Below the pieces are notes generated by a model. That model worked only from the letters and a program-made list of their open reading frames with translations. It made no database searches and was not told where the DNA came from. The translations under genes were made by a program, and so were the position numbers. From positions 147,283 to 211,282 of the forward strand of contig JAPDRN010000056.1 in the NCBI GenBank assembly GCA_030247855.1: DNA of 64,000 nucleotides. The letters are read 5' to 3'. Shown here in pieces: positions 25,975 through 34,873 of this stretch. The DNA comes from Knufia peltigerae. Its lineage: Eukaryota; Ascomycota; Eurotiomycetes; Chaetothyriales; Trichomeriaceae. Numbering within the stretch: the first letter of the stretch is position 1; each line of letters starts with the position of its first letter.

Positions 25975-26871
25975 ATGGCTGCGCAGCAGACCTACCGCCT
26001 GTTCGAGGTGGCGCTGAAGGAGCGCCGCGTTCTTTCTCCTTCCCTGGACCGCATGGTGTTCACCGGCGCCGACGTAGCGCGCATGAAGACCGAAGGCCCG
26101 GACCAACGCATCAAGGTGTTCTTCCCCTTGCCCGGCCAGGACGCGCCAGACGTACCCAGCGGCGAAGACTGGTATGCCCGTTACCGGGCACTGCCCGATG
26201 ACGCGCGGCCGCCGATGCGCACCTTTACCCTCCGCCAGCTGCGCGCCCAGGAGTGCGAGGTCGACGTCGACTTCGTGCTGCATGGGCAGACCGGGCCGGC
26301 CTCGCGCTGGGCCATGCACGCACGGCCGGGCGACCGCGTGGTGCTGCTGGCCCCCGATGCCGACTGTGCGGACAGCAGCGATGGCTGGGAGTGGAAGCCG
26401 CCAGCTGGGGTTGGCCAGGTGTTGCTGGTGGCCGATGAGACCGCATTGCCGGCGGTGGCCGGCATCCTCGAGGAACTGGCCGGGCTGGCCGATCCGCCGC
26501 GCACGCTGGCCCTGCTGGAGATCGCCCAGGCGGGTGATGCGGTGCGATTGAAGGCACCGGCCACGGCCGAACTGGTGTGGTTGCCGCGCGGGCAGGAGGC
26601 CCATGGGCAGCGGTTGCTGCAGGCTGTGCAGGCGCGGCTGGCGGCGGCCTCGGCCGTGGCCGAAGGCGCAGAACTGGACGACATCGACGTCGACGCGCAG
26701 ATCCTGTGGGAGCAGGCTGACGCCAGCGCGGACGGCGCGATGTATGCCTGGGTAGCGGGCGAGGCCGGCGCGGTAATGGCGATCCGCCGGCATCTGGTGA
26801 AGGACTGCGGCCTGGATCGCCGCGCGATCACCTTCATGGGCTACTGGCGGCAGGGGCGGGTGCTGGACTGA
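25975..26871 (+). CDS. Siderophore-interacting protein (ferric-siderophore reductase, ViuB/SIP family)
   Basis: A 298-residue flavoprotein of the SIP family. The N-terminal FAD-binding domain carries PMRTFTLRQL (R-x-[YF]-[ST] FAD motif, near 81-90) and a GPASRWAMHARPGD flavin loop. The C-terminal SIP domain has VLLVADETALPAVAGILEEL near 148-167. C-terminal GYWRQGR matches the family. Such enzymes release iron by reducing ferric siderophores in the cytoplasm. No siderophore receptor or exporter is adjacent. Confidence 0.88.
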   Translation: MAAQQTYRLFEVALKERRVLSPSLDRMVFTGADVARMKTEGPDQRIKVFFPLPGQDAPDVPSGEDWYARYRALPDDARPPMRTFTLRQLRAQECEVDVDFVLHGQTGPASRWAMHARPGDRVVLLAPDADCADSSDGWEWKPPAGVGQVLLVADETALPAVAGILEELAGLADPPRTLALLEIAQAGDAVRLKAPATAELVWLPRGQEAHGQRLLQAVQARLAAASAVAEGAELDDIDVDAQILWEQADASADGAMYAWVAGEAGAVMAIRRHLVKDCGLDRRAITFMGYWRQGRVLD

Positions 26872-26948
26872 GCCGATGCCGTAGCGGTGTGAACCGGCAT
26901 GCGGGGGACGTGGGTTATCCTTGCGCCCCCGCAATGCAAGCCCCACTG

Positions 26949-27347
26949 ATGTCGACCTCTTCCAAATCCCGCCGCGACCAGCGCCGTCGCCAGGAACAGC
27001 AGGCTGCCAACAAGGCCGCCGCCGCCGCCACCGCCTCGCCCGTCGAGCCGCACGCCGAACTGCGCGACACGCAGCGCACGCTGCTGGCCGGCGTCGTCCG
27101 TCGCGATGGCGAATGGGTGCTGGGCATGGATGGCCGCATCGCCGGCCAGAGTGAAAGCGCGGCACAGGTGCTGGCGCTGATCATGCAGGCCGGTGAACTG
27201 CACGAACGGCAGGGCACGCCGGTGCGCTTGATCTATTCGGATGCGCTGCGCGATGCGGCGCAGGCCGAAGCCAACGAGAAGGGTCAGACCTTCGAGGAAT
27301 TCAAGGCCGCGCTGGCCGCGCAGTTGGCGGCGAAGAAGAGCAACTGA
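26949..27347 (+). CDS. Hypothetical basic cytoplasmic protein
   Basis: A 132-residue protein with a basic, low-complexity N-terminus (KSRRDQRRRQEQQAANKAAAA) and a compact C-terminal region beginning about residue 40 (LRDTQRTLLAGVVRRDGEWVLGMDG). I do not recognise the family. It has no membrane segment or signal peptide. The ATG at 26949 is chosen because the longer reading covers a region without coding character. It is followed by a REP palindrome and an assembly gap. Confidence 0.55.
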   Translation: MSTSSKSRRDQRRRQEQQAANKAAAAATASPVEPHAELRDTQRTLLAGVVRRDGEWVLGMDGRIAGQSESAAQVLALIMQAGELHERQGTPVRLIYSDALRDAAQAEANEKGQTFEEFKAALAAQLAAKKSN

Positions 27348-27357
27348 TCGTCATCGC

Positions 27358-27529
27358 GGTAGCGCCGGCCGCTGGCCGGCATCCTGGCGATCATCTATCG
27401 CGCGANNNNNNNNNNNNNNNNNNNNNNNNNNNNNNNNNNNNNNNNNNNNNNNNNNNNNNNNNNNNNNNNNNNNNNNNNNNNNNNNNNNNNNNNNNNNNNN
27501 NNNATTGCCGGCCAGCGGCCGGCACTACC
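27358..27529. repeat. Inverted pair of GTAG REP elements flanking an assembly gap
   Basis: A GTAG-headed GCCGGCC/GGCCGGC palindrome at 27359-27381 faces an inverted copy ending CTACC at 27505-27529. The 98 N bases lie between them. Identical stems facing each other are hard to assemble, which probably explains the gap. Confidence 0.75.
27406..27503. other. Assembly gap (98 N)
   Basis: Unknown sequence. The run lies in the intergenic space between two convergent genes and interrupts neither. Confidence 0.98.
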
Positions 27530-27569
27530 GAATCGAAAGGGGCGGATCCTCGCGGACCCGCCCCTTCGT

Positions 27570-29540
27570 TCATTTCGCCGCCGCTGCCGGTGCCGCGTTG
27601 GCCTGCCAACCGCACATCTGGCCTTCGTTCTGCTGCTTCAACCAAGCGTTGACCGGGCTGAAGTACTCGATCATCGGGCCGGCATCGAGTTTGTCCGAGC
27701 CGGTCAGTTCCTTCAGCGTGGCCTGCCACGGCTGGCTGGCGCCCTTGCTCAGCATCGCCCAGTACTTCTGGCCAGCTTCCTTGTTGCCGTAGAAGGTGCA
27801 CTCGTGCAGCGGGCCCTTGAAGCCGGAGGCATCGCACAGGCCCTTGTAGAACTGGAACTGCAGGATGCGCGCCAGGAAGTAGCGGGTATACGGGGTGTTG
27901 CCCGGCACGTGGTACTTGGCACCCGGATCAAAGAACTCCTCGCCACGGGTGCTGGCCGGTGCCACGCCCTGGTACTTGGCCTTCAGGTCCCACCAGGCCT
28001 TGTTGTAGTTGTCCGCGGTGATCGAACCATCGAACACGCCCCAACGCCAGCGGTCGATCATCAGGCCGAACGGCAGGAACGACACGCCCGAAAGCGCCAT
28101 GCGCATCTGGTTGTTGATGACCGCTTCGCGGCTCTCGGTCGGCGCATCGACCAGGCCGATCGAACTGAGGTACTTCGGCGTCATCGCCAGCACGATGGTG
28201 TCGCCGATCGCTTCATGGAAGCCATCGTTGGCACCGCCCTGGAACAGCGGCGGCAGTGGGTTGTAGGCCAGGTCGTAATAGATGTGGCCCAGCTCGTGGT
28301 AGATGGTGGTGAAGTTTTCTTCGTTGGGCTTGATGCACATCTTGGTGCGCACGTCGCCTTCCATGTTCATGTCCCAGGCACTGGCGTGGCAGACCACGTC
28401 GCGGTCGTCGGGCTTGATGAACTGGGTCTTGTCCCAGTACGACTGCGGCAACGACGGCATGCCCAGCGATACGTAGAAGTCCTGCGCACGCTCGGTCATC
28501 TGCTTGGCGGTGCGCAGTTCGGCTTCGCGCTGTGCCTTGTACTGCGCGGCCACGTTCGCATCCTTGCCGGCCTTGGCCAGCGCCGCGCTCAGGTTGGTCT
28601 GGTACTGCTTTTCCAGTGCCGCGGTGATGTCCAGGCTGCCGGCGCCCGGGTACGGTTCCAGCTGGTCCCACAGGTTGGACCAGTCCTGCTGCCACATGTT
28701 GCCCATCAGGTGCGCGGCGATCAGGCCATTGCCCACCTCGGCCTTGTCCTTGCCATAGGTCTTGTCCAGCTTGCCGCGCGCATAGCAGTGCAGCTGCTCG
28801 TACATCGGCTTGACCTGTTCCCACAGGCGATCGGTTTCCGGGCCGATCTGCTCCGGCGGCATGTCATAGCCACTGCGCCACATCTGCCCGGCATCGGTGA
28901 AGCCCATGCCCTTGGCACCCTCGTTCACCAGGCCGACGAACTTCTGGTAATCACCGCGCATGCTCTTGGTGGTGCTGTGCCAGCCCTGCCAGGCATCGAG
29001 CTGCTGGTCATAGTCGCGGCTGCGCGCCAGCACCTGCTCCAGTTCGCCCAGCTGGCGGCACGAGTTCGGATCGTTGGCGTCGGTGCAGTACTTGCCTGCG
29101 CCGTAGCTGCCTTCCATGCGGGTGGCGATCTGGGTCAGTTCGGCCAGCTTGGCCGGGTCGCGCGGTGCCGGCATCGACGACATCAGCTTCAGCAGGTGGA
29201 TCGCGCGCTTGCTGTCCTCGCTCATCGGCTTGCCGTCGAACTTGCCGGCCTGCTCGATCCAGCTGTTGAGCTGGGTCAGCGAACGCTCGTTGGCCTTGGC
29301 TGCGATGCGCTCTGAATCACTGTTGATGTAGGTGGAGGACAGCCATTGGGCCGAGGTCATCTCCGGGTAGGCCGCCTTGAACTCGGCATTGATGCGGGCC
29401 ACGAACTGGTCGGCGGTTTCGCCGGCCGGTGCGCTGCTGCTGGCGGTATCGGCGCCTGGGGCAGCTTCCTTGTTGCAGGCGGCCAGGGCCAGCGTAGCGG
29501 CGGCGATTGCCGAAGCCAGCAGGAGATGACGATGTTTCAC
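27570..29540 (-). CDS. Peptidase M2 (bacterial angiotensin-converting-enzyme homologue), lipoprotein
   Basis: A 656-residue zinc dipeptidyl carboxypeptidase. The GTG start at 29540, preceded by AAGGATC, gives an export signal VKHRHLLLASAIAAATLALAAC with lipobox LAAC at about residue 22, so the enzyme is lipid-anchored, most likely in the periplasm. The zinc site is the intact HELGH helix plus the downstream EAIGD glutamate (GFHEAIGDTIVLA). MALSGVSFLPFGLMIDRWRW and PYTRYFLARILQFQFYK are strong M2 signatures. Xanthomonas has a characterised homologue. It removes C-terminal dipeptides; the natural substrate is unknown. It is flanked by repeats and convergent with the gap region. Confidence 0.93.
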   Translation of the reverse strand: MKHRHLLLASAIAAATLALAACNKEAAPGADTASSSAPAGETADQFVARINAEFKAAYPEMTSAQWLSSTYINSDSERIAAKANERSLTQLNSWIEQAGKFDGKPMSEDSKRAIHLLKLMSSMPAPRDPAKLAELTQIATRMEGSYGAGKYCTDANDPNSCRQLGELEQVLARSRDYDQQLDAWQGWHSTTKSMRGDYQKFVGLVNEGAKGMGFTDAGQMWRSGYDMPPEQIGPETDRLWEQVKPMYEQLHCYARGKLDKTYGKDKAEVGNGLIAAHLMGNMWQQDWSNLWDQLEPYPGAGSLDITAALEKQYQTNLSAALAKAGKDANVAAQYKAQREAELRTAKQMTERAQDFYVSLGMPSLPQSYWDKTQFIKPDDRDVVCHASAWDMNMEGDVRTKMCIKPNEENFTTIYHELGHIYYDLAYNPLPPLFQGGANDGFHEAIGDTIVLAMTPKYLSSIGLVDAPTESREAVINNQMRMALSGVSFLPFGLMIDRWRWGVFDGSITADNYNKAWWDLKAKYQGVAPASTRGEEFFDPGAKYHVPGNTPYTRYFLARILQFQFYKGLCDASGFKGPLHECTFYGNKEAGQKYWAMLSKGASQPWQATLKELTGSDKLDAGPMIEYFSPVNAWLKQQNEGQMCGWQANAAPAAAAK

Positions 29541-29617
29541 GGGCGATCCTTGGGTGGTGAACGACCGCCGAAGGCTAGTGGGCAGGGCTTGCCACCGCAA
29601 GTGGCAAAGGTCAAGCC

Positions 29618-29812
29618 CACACCGCCCCACCTCTGACAGATCTCCGCGATCTGGTAGATCCACGCCATGCGTGGATGAAATCTGTCAGGTATCGAAATTC
29701 AAAATGGGGTCAGATCCGTTTTCCGAAGGAAGACGGATCTGACCCCGAGAAAGGGCCTGACAGATCGCGGCCAACTGTCGAAGGCGGGGTGGGTCCGGTT
29801 GCGCCGACAAAC
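29618..29812. repeat. Repeat island 1: nested palindromes and a truncated long-hairpin arm
   Basis: Between the M2 peptidase and the eptA-type gene lie, in order: CTGACAGAT (29633-29641) and its inverse ATCTGTCAG (29680-29688) enclosing a GTAG-headed ATCCACGC palindrome (29653-29677); a 19-bp palindrome of the GGGGTCAGATCC family with few mismatches (29706-29746); and 29783-29803, which is identical to the left arm of the long hairpin at 38104 but lacks its partner arm. Confidence 0.75.
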
Positions 29813-29814
29813 CC

Positions 29815-31464
29815 TCAACTCTCGCAGTTGGCGAACAGGTCGCGATCACGCTCGTACAGCGACGTCTTCACCTGCATCAGCCCAAGCACCGAGGGGAACA
29901 GGTTGTCGTGGTCGGTGTAGCTGGCCGAGCGCTTGCGCACGCACTGCAGATCCAGCCCACGGCTGCTGGCAAAGCCCGGTGAGAACCACATCGTCATCGG
30001 TACCCGGGTCTGCTCGGCCGGTGCGATCGCGTATGGCACGCCGTGCAGGTACAGGCCCTTTTCGCCCAGCGACTCACCGTGGTCGGACAGGTAGATCATC
30101 GCCGTGTCGTAGTCCTGCAGACCCTGCAGCGTGCCGATTGTCTTGCTCAGGAAGTGGTCGGTGTACAGCACGGCGTTGTCGTAGCTGTTGGTGATCTCTT
30201 CGCGCGTGCAGCGGCCGATGTCGCGGGTATCGCAGGTCGGGGTGAAGCGGCGGAAGGCAGGTGGGTAGCGCTCGAAATAGGCCGGGCCATGGTTGCCCAG
30301 CTGGTGCATCACTACCACGCGGTCACCCGGGCGCGCACGCACCTGGGTGGCCAGGTCCTGCAGCAGGATCTCGTCCATGCAACGACCATCGGCACACAGC
30401 CCCGGTGTGGTCGCGTCCGACAACGACTGGAAGTCCAGGCCCTCGCATACGCCCTTGCAGCCGGACTGGTTGTCGCGCCACAGCGGCGCGATGCCCGCGC
30501 GGTTCAGTACATGCAGCAGTGATTGGTGCGCACGGATCTTCTTTTCGTCGTACTCGTGGCGTCCCCATGGCGAGAACAGGCACGGCAGCGACACCTCGGT
30601 GCTGGTGCCGCAGGAGTGCATGTCCGGGAAATTGACCACCGCCGCCTGGGCCAGCTCCGGCGTGGTGTTGCGGCCGCCATTCAAGCCCCAGTTCTGCGCG
30701 CGCACCGTTTCGCCCATCACGATCACCAGCAGGCGTGGCTTGCTGGTCGGTGCGCGCGGGGTCGCCTTGGCATCGGTGCCGATCGGCAGCTTCGGCGCGC
30801 GTTGTACCGGGTTGTCGCCGCGCAACGCACGCGGCAGCCCCAGCAGCACATTGGCGGGCGTCGCCAGGTAGCGCACTTCGCGCTGGTTGCGCATCAGGGC
30901 CGACACATCCTGGAAGGACACCAGCGCGCCACCGAGTGCGGTGGCCGCAGCGACCAGCAGGAAGCCGATGCGCCACAGCAGGCTGCGGCCCCAACTGCGA
31001 CGGCGCAGTTCAACGCGCCACAGCACCACCATCGGCAGCGCGGCCAGCAGCAGTACCGGCCACAGCAGTGATACCGTCATCAGTTCGCGGCTTTCCTTCG
31101 GATCGGTGGCCAGCACGTTGCGCAGCATGTCCGCATCCAGATAGATGTGGTAACGGCTCATGTAGTGCGCGGCGAACGCGGTGACCAGCAGCAGTACGCT
31201 GATCACCACCTTGGCATTCCAGCGCCACACCAGGATGCCCAGCAGCACGCCGTGTGCACCCAGCAGCAGCAGCAGCAGCGAAAGCGCATAGCGCAGGCTG
31301 CCCGGATGGCTGGCCATGGCGCTGTGCCAGAACAGTCCATTGCCGGCCACAGCGAAGAACAGGCTGGTCAGCACGATCAGTGATTCGGTGGACAGCTGCG
31401 GCCGCCATGCGCGGATGCTGGCCAGTGTCGGCAACCGCAAGGAACGTTGCACCGATGCGTTCAT
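29815..31464 (-). CDS. eptA: Lipid A phosphoethanolamine transferase, EptA family
   Basis: A 549-residue inner-membrane enzyme. Five N-terminal helices (about 25-190) are followed by a periplasmic sulfatase-fold domain. The nucleophile Thr is in GGRNTTPELA near 265-275 (with VIVMGETVRAQNWGLNG before it), metal ligands appear in MGET, YLSDHGESLGE and LGNHGPAYF, and multiple Cys (HSCGTSTEVSLPCL, SGCKGVCE, ADGRCMDE, TCDTRDIGRCT) fit the family disulfides. It adds phosphoethanolamine to lipid A, lowering negative charge and polymyxin binding. The ATG at 31464 overlaps the PAP2 gene stop (ATGA), so they are coupled. Confidence 0.88.
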   Translation of the reverse strand: MNASVQRSLRLPTLASIRAWRPQLSTESLIVLTSLFFAVAGNGLFWHSAMASHPGSLRYALSLLLLLLGAHGVLLGILVWRWNAKVVISVLLLVTAFAAHYMSRYHIYLDADMLRNVLATDPKESRELMTVSLLWPVLLLAALPMVVLWRVELRRRSWGRSLLWRIGFLLVAAATALGGALVSFQDVSALMRNQREVRYLATPANVLLGLPRALRGDNPVQRAPKLPIGTDAKATPRAPTSKPRLLVIVMGETVRAQNWGLNGGRNTTPELAQAAVVNFPDMHSCGTSTEVSLPCLFSPWGRHEYDEKKIRAHQSLLHVLNRAGIAPLWRDNQSGCKGVCEGLDFQSLSDATTPGLCADGRCMDEILLQDLATQVRARPGDRVVVMHQLGNHGPAYFERYPPAFRRFTPTCDTRDIGRCTREEITNSYDNAVLYTDHFLSKTIGTLQGLQDYDTAMIYLSDHGESLGEKGLYLHGVPYAIAPAEQTRVPMTMWFSPGFASSRGLDLQCVRKRSASYTDHDNLFPSVLGLMQVKTSLYERDRDLFANCES

Positions 31465-32213
31465 GCCATCGCCTCTTGGCGGGTCGAGCGGTCCAGCTGG
31501 CGACGAACCATCAGGTACAGGCCCAGCGACAGCAGCCAACATATCAACGCGGTGGCAACGTCATGCGAGAGGAAATGGGCACCGCGCAGCTGCTGGCCGA
31601 TACCGAACACCAGGCCACTGCCGAGGCCGATCCACAGTCCGGCCCAACGCCAGGCGGGGCGCCACAGCAGTGCGAAGAAGTACAGGCACAGCCATGCATA
31701 TCCCGCGCTTGCATGGCCGGCGGGGAAACAGGCGCGGGCGGCCATGCTGGTCGGGCGGCTGCTGAAAAGGCCGACGAACGGTTCGTGTCCGCCATAGCGC
31801 AGCAGATCCCACGGACAGTCCATCGGTACCAGCGACTTCAGCAGCGAGATCAGCCCGGTGCCGAGTGCCACAGCCATCACCACATACAGCAGCGCCCAAC
31901 GCAGCGTGCGATCGCGGCCACGGCGCCAGTGGTGGAAGCACAGCAGCATCGCCACCAGGGCCGCAGTGGTGCTCAGCCACTTGCCGGCCTTGTGCACCAC
32001 CGAACGTGTCAGCCACGCATCCTGCAGTGCCCAGTGGCCGCCTTCCAGCCGGAACAGTTGGTCGGCCAGCCACTGGTCGCCACCGAAGCCCATCAGCAGG
32101 GTGAACATCGCAACGCCGATGACAGAGGGCAGCCAAAGATGGGTAACGGCAAAACGCGACGCCAACAGCGATGGCGCGAAGGAGACTGCCGGGGCAAGAG
32201 GACGAGCGGGCAT
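31461..32213 (-). CDS. PAP2 superfamily membrane phosphatase
   Basis: A 250-residue membrane phosphatase with about six helices. The PAP2 motifs are present: a degenerate first motif KSLVPMDCPWDL, the second motif FPAGHAS (near 163-169) with the catalytic His, and the third RGAHFLSHD (near 208-216) with nucleophile His. Related LpxE/LpxT/PgpB-type enzymes remove or transfer lipid phosphates. Its coupling to the eptA-type gene and position beside an arnT-type gene suggest lipid A or undecaprenyl phosphate as substrate. First-motif Arg-Pro is replaced, so activity should not be assumed. Confidence 0.83.
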   Translation of the reverse strand: MPARPLAPAVSFAPSLLASRFAVTHLWLPSVIGVAMFTLLMGFGGDQWLADQLFRLEGGHWALQDAWLTRSVVHKAGKWLSTTAALVAMLLCFHHWRRGRDRTLRWALLYVVMAVALGTGLISLLKSLVPMDCPWDLLRYGGHEPFVGLFSSRPTSMAARACFPAGHASAGYAWLCLYFFALLWRPAWRWAGLWIGLGSGLVFGIGQQLRGAHFLSHDVATALICWLLSLGLYLMVRRQLDRSTRQEAMA

Positions 32214-32325
32214 GCAGGGAAGGGGCCGTTACGGGAATCCGCGGCCATGCTCGTCACTGGCATGTCGGAGAAGGGTCGTACGTGCGTTTGCGCCGGGTTA
32301 ATACGTGCGCGGCGCAAATCGTCGT

Positions 32326-34029
32326 TCAGTCTTCATCGTCGTTGGCGCCGGCGCGTTCGGCGTGGCATGCCGGGTCCCACGCAGTACCCGGAAGCAATTG
32401 CCAACGATTGCGGTTTGCAACACCGATCTCGATGACCTGGGTCGGATCGACACAGGGGCTCATCGCCTTGTCCAGCACCAGCAACCAGCGCTTGTCCGGG
32501 ACCTCGGCCAACCATGGGCCAGCGTCATGCCACTGCTCCGCCCACGGTCGCTTGAAGCCGAACTCGCGCACCGGCCGGTCGGCCTGCAGCAGGTTCTGTT
32601 CGCGCCAGGCCACCAGCGCAAGTTCCGCATCGGGGCCGATCCGCATGCCCACCCGGCGCATCACCGCCGACGCCGAGGCATAGGGGTCCAGCGCAGGTAT
32701 CAGCACCAGTCCGTACAGCATCCACAGCAGGCCGTGGGTGAGCAGCACGAGCGTGGCCGCGCGTCGTACCCGCAACCACACCGCCAGCGTCGCCACGGCG
32801 ATGGCGAAGGTCAGCAGGCCATCGCCGAATACGGGCAGCAACGTGTCGGGCATCGCCCGCCGTGCCAGTTGCGCCTGTGCCCAGGGGTTGTCGGTCAGCA
32901 TCATCACGCCAAGCGCGCCGGTGGCCAGCATCAGCAGCAGGCTGTAGCCGAACAGGTAGCGGCGCACGCACTGGCGACGCAGCAGGCCGGGCAGCAACGG
33001 TGCAACTGCCAGTGCCATCGCCGGCAACATCGGCAGTACATACACCTCACGCTTGCCAGGGCTGGCAGTGAAGAACAGCAGGACCAGCGCGGCCCAGCCC
33101 AGCAGCAGCCATTGGCGCTGGTCACCGCGACGCAGGCGGCGCCACCATGGCTTGACCATCAGCGGCAGCAACAGGGCGCCGGGCAGCCACAGGGTGGCGA
33201 TCACCTGCAGGTAGTACCAGACCGGTTGGCGATGGTGCCAGGCGTTGGCGTAGCGGGTGCCGGTCTGCTTGAACAGCAGTTCGTGTGCGTACGACTGCAG
33301 CGATGCACTGGGTTCATGCAGCAGCGCCCAGCCCAGCGGCGCCAGCCATACGGCCGTGCCGAGCAGGAACGCCGGAATCAGCCACAGGAGGCTGGCGGGG
33401 TGGGGGCCGTCCACCACCTGGCCGCGACGGCGTTGGTACAGCCACCAGCCGAACCAGGGCAGCACCATCAGCAGCGGCAGGAAGCCCACACCCTTGGTCA
33501 CCGTGCCGACGCCAGCGGCGAAGCCGGCCAGCCACAGCGCCGGCAGGTTGCGGCGCTCGCACAGATGGCGCAGCAGGCCCCACAGGGCCAGCGTGGTCAT
33601 GCCCACCAGCACCATGTCGATCTGCGCGCGCTTGGCCATCAGGCCGAACTGCAGGGTGCAGAACAGTGCGCCAAGCGCGTACAGCGAATGGCGTGGCGAC
33701 CACAGCCGGCGCGCCAGGTCCGAAACCAGCCACAGGCTGAGCAGGGCGGCCAGCAGCGACGGCAGCAGGAACGACCACTGCCAGCTGCCGACCACCTGAT
33801 GGGCAGCGGCCTGCAGCCACATGAACACCGGCGGCTTTTCGGCGTACAGCTCGCTGCCCCGGTGCGGCAGCAGCCACTCGCCGCTCTCCACCATGGCCCG
33901 CGCGGCCAGTACGAACCGTGGCTCGTCCGGTGGCTGCGGCTGGCGCATGCCAAGACCGGCAGCCAGCGCCATCACGAACAGCAGCCACAGCAGGGGAAGG
34001 TGCCAGCGGCGGGGCAGGGCAACGGGCAC
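32326..34029 (-). CDS. ArnT-like lipid-linked glycosyltransferase (PMT/GT83 family)
   Basis: A 567-residue polytopic GT-C glycosyltransferase. The first periplasmic loop carries QPPDEPRFVLAARAMVESGEWLLP with the catalytic acidic pair, and YAEKPPVFMWLQA follows, both typical of ArnT/PMT proteins. About ten to twelve helices follow and a C-terminal soluble part with Cys ends ACHAERAGANDDED. ArnT moves aminoarabinose from undecaprenyl phosphate to lipid A. Because no arnBCAD genes are in this window, the sugar is uncertain. I set the start at the GTG at 34029 (GGAG eight bases before); longer readings add non-membrane, Cys-rich sequence. Confidence 0.82.
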   Translation of the reverse strand: MPVALPRRWHLPLLWLLFVMALAAGLGMRQPQPPDEPRFVLAARAMVESGEWLLPHRGSELYAEKPPVFMWLQAAAHQVVGSWQWSFLLPSLLAALLSLWLVSDLARRLWSPRHSLYALGALFCTLQFGLMAKRAQIDMVLVGMTTLALWGLLRHLCERRNLPALWLAGFAAGVGTVTKGVGFLPLLMVLPWFGWWLYQRRRGQVVDGPHPASLLWLIPAFLLGTAVWLAPLGWALLHEPSASLQSYAHELLFKQTGTRYANAWHHRQPVWYYLQVIATLWLPGALLLPLMVKPWWRRLRRGDQRQWLLLGWAALVLLFFTASPGKREVYVLPMLPAMALAVAPLLPGLLRRQCVRRYLFGYSLLLMLATGALGVMMLTDNPWAQAQLARRAMPDTLLPVFGDGLLTFAIAVATLAVWLRVRRAATLVLLTHGLLWMLYGLVLIPALDPYASASAVMRRVGMRIGPDAELALVAWREQNLLQADRPVREFGFKRPWAEQWHDAGPWLAEVPDKRWLLVLDKAMSPCVDPTQVIEIGVANRNRWQLLPGTAWDPACHAERAGANDDED

Positions 34030-34162
34030 GGGGGGGCTCCGGCAGCAAAACGGCCATTCTGATGAGGGGCACGTGGGAAAGCCGTCAGAGCCGCTGCCAC
34101 GGCGACCGCATTCCGACATCTGCGGCGCTACCATGGTGGCACTTCCCGTGGATGTGTCGTGC

Positions 34163-34873
34163 ATGCGCCTGTTGGTGATCGAGGACAACCGTCAGCTGGT
34201 GGCCAACCTGTTCGACTACTTCGAGTCACGCGGGCATGTGCTGGACGTTGCCCCGGATGGCATCACCGGCCTGCACCTGGCCGGCAGCCACCCGTACGAC
34301 GCGGTGATCCTGGACTGGATGCTGCCGCGCATGGAAGGCCCGGAGGTACTGCGCCGGCTGCGTTCCGAACACGCCTCGGAAGTGCCGGTGATCATGCTGA
34401 CCGCACGTGACGAACTGCCGGACAAGATTGCCGGCTTCCGGGCCGGCGCAGACGATTACCTGACCAAGCCGTTCGCCTTGCCGGAACTGGAAGTGCGCCT
34501 GGAGGCGCTGCTGCTGCGCGCGCAGGGCCGCAATCCGCGCAAGCGCCTGCAGGTGGGCGACCTGGTGCTGGACCTGGCGACCCTGGAGGCGCAGCGTGCT
34601 GGCCAGGTGCTGCACCTGTACCCGGCCTGCCGCAAGCTGCTGGAAGTGCTGATGCGGGCCAGCCCGGGTGCGGTGACCCGGCAGCAGCTGGAATTCGCCC
34701 TGTGGGGTGATGAACCGCCGGACGGCGACCTGCTGCGTTCGCATGTGTACGAGCTGCGGCGCAGCGTGGACGGTCCGTTTGCCGACAAGCTGATCCACAC
34801 CCTGCCGCGGGTCGGCTACCGGCTGGCGTCCACTGCAGATGCCGACACCCGGAACGATGACGATGGCGCGTAA
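34163..34873 (+). CDS. ColR-like OmpR-family response regulator
   Basis: A 236-residue response regulator. The receiver domain (1-118) has acidic Glu7-Asp8, phosphoacceptor Asp51 (VILDWMLPRMEGPEV) and Lys in DDYLTKPFALPELEVRLEALL; the winged-helix domain (about 130-225) ends LIHTLPRVGYRLA. The ITGLHLAGSHPYDAVILD and PPDGDLLRSHVYELRRSVD stretches follow ColR of Pseudomonas and Xanthomonas. It overlaps the sensor kinase gene by 17 bases and is divergent from the arnT-type gene, so it probably controls the lipid A locus. PmrA-like assignment is the alternative. Confidence 0.8.
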   Translation: MRLLVIEDNRQLVANLFDYFESRGHVLDVAPDGITGLHLAGSHPYDAVILDWMLPRMEGPEVLRRLRSEHASEVPVIMLTARDELPDKIAGFRAGADDYLTKPFALPELEVRLEALLLRAQGRNPRKRLQVGDLVLDLATLEAQRAGQVLHLYPACRKLLEVLMRASPGAVTRQQLEFALWGDEPPDGDLLRSHVYELRRSVDGPFADKLIHTLPRVGYRLASTADADTRNDDDGA

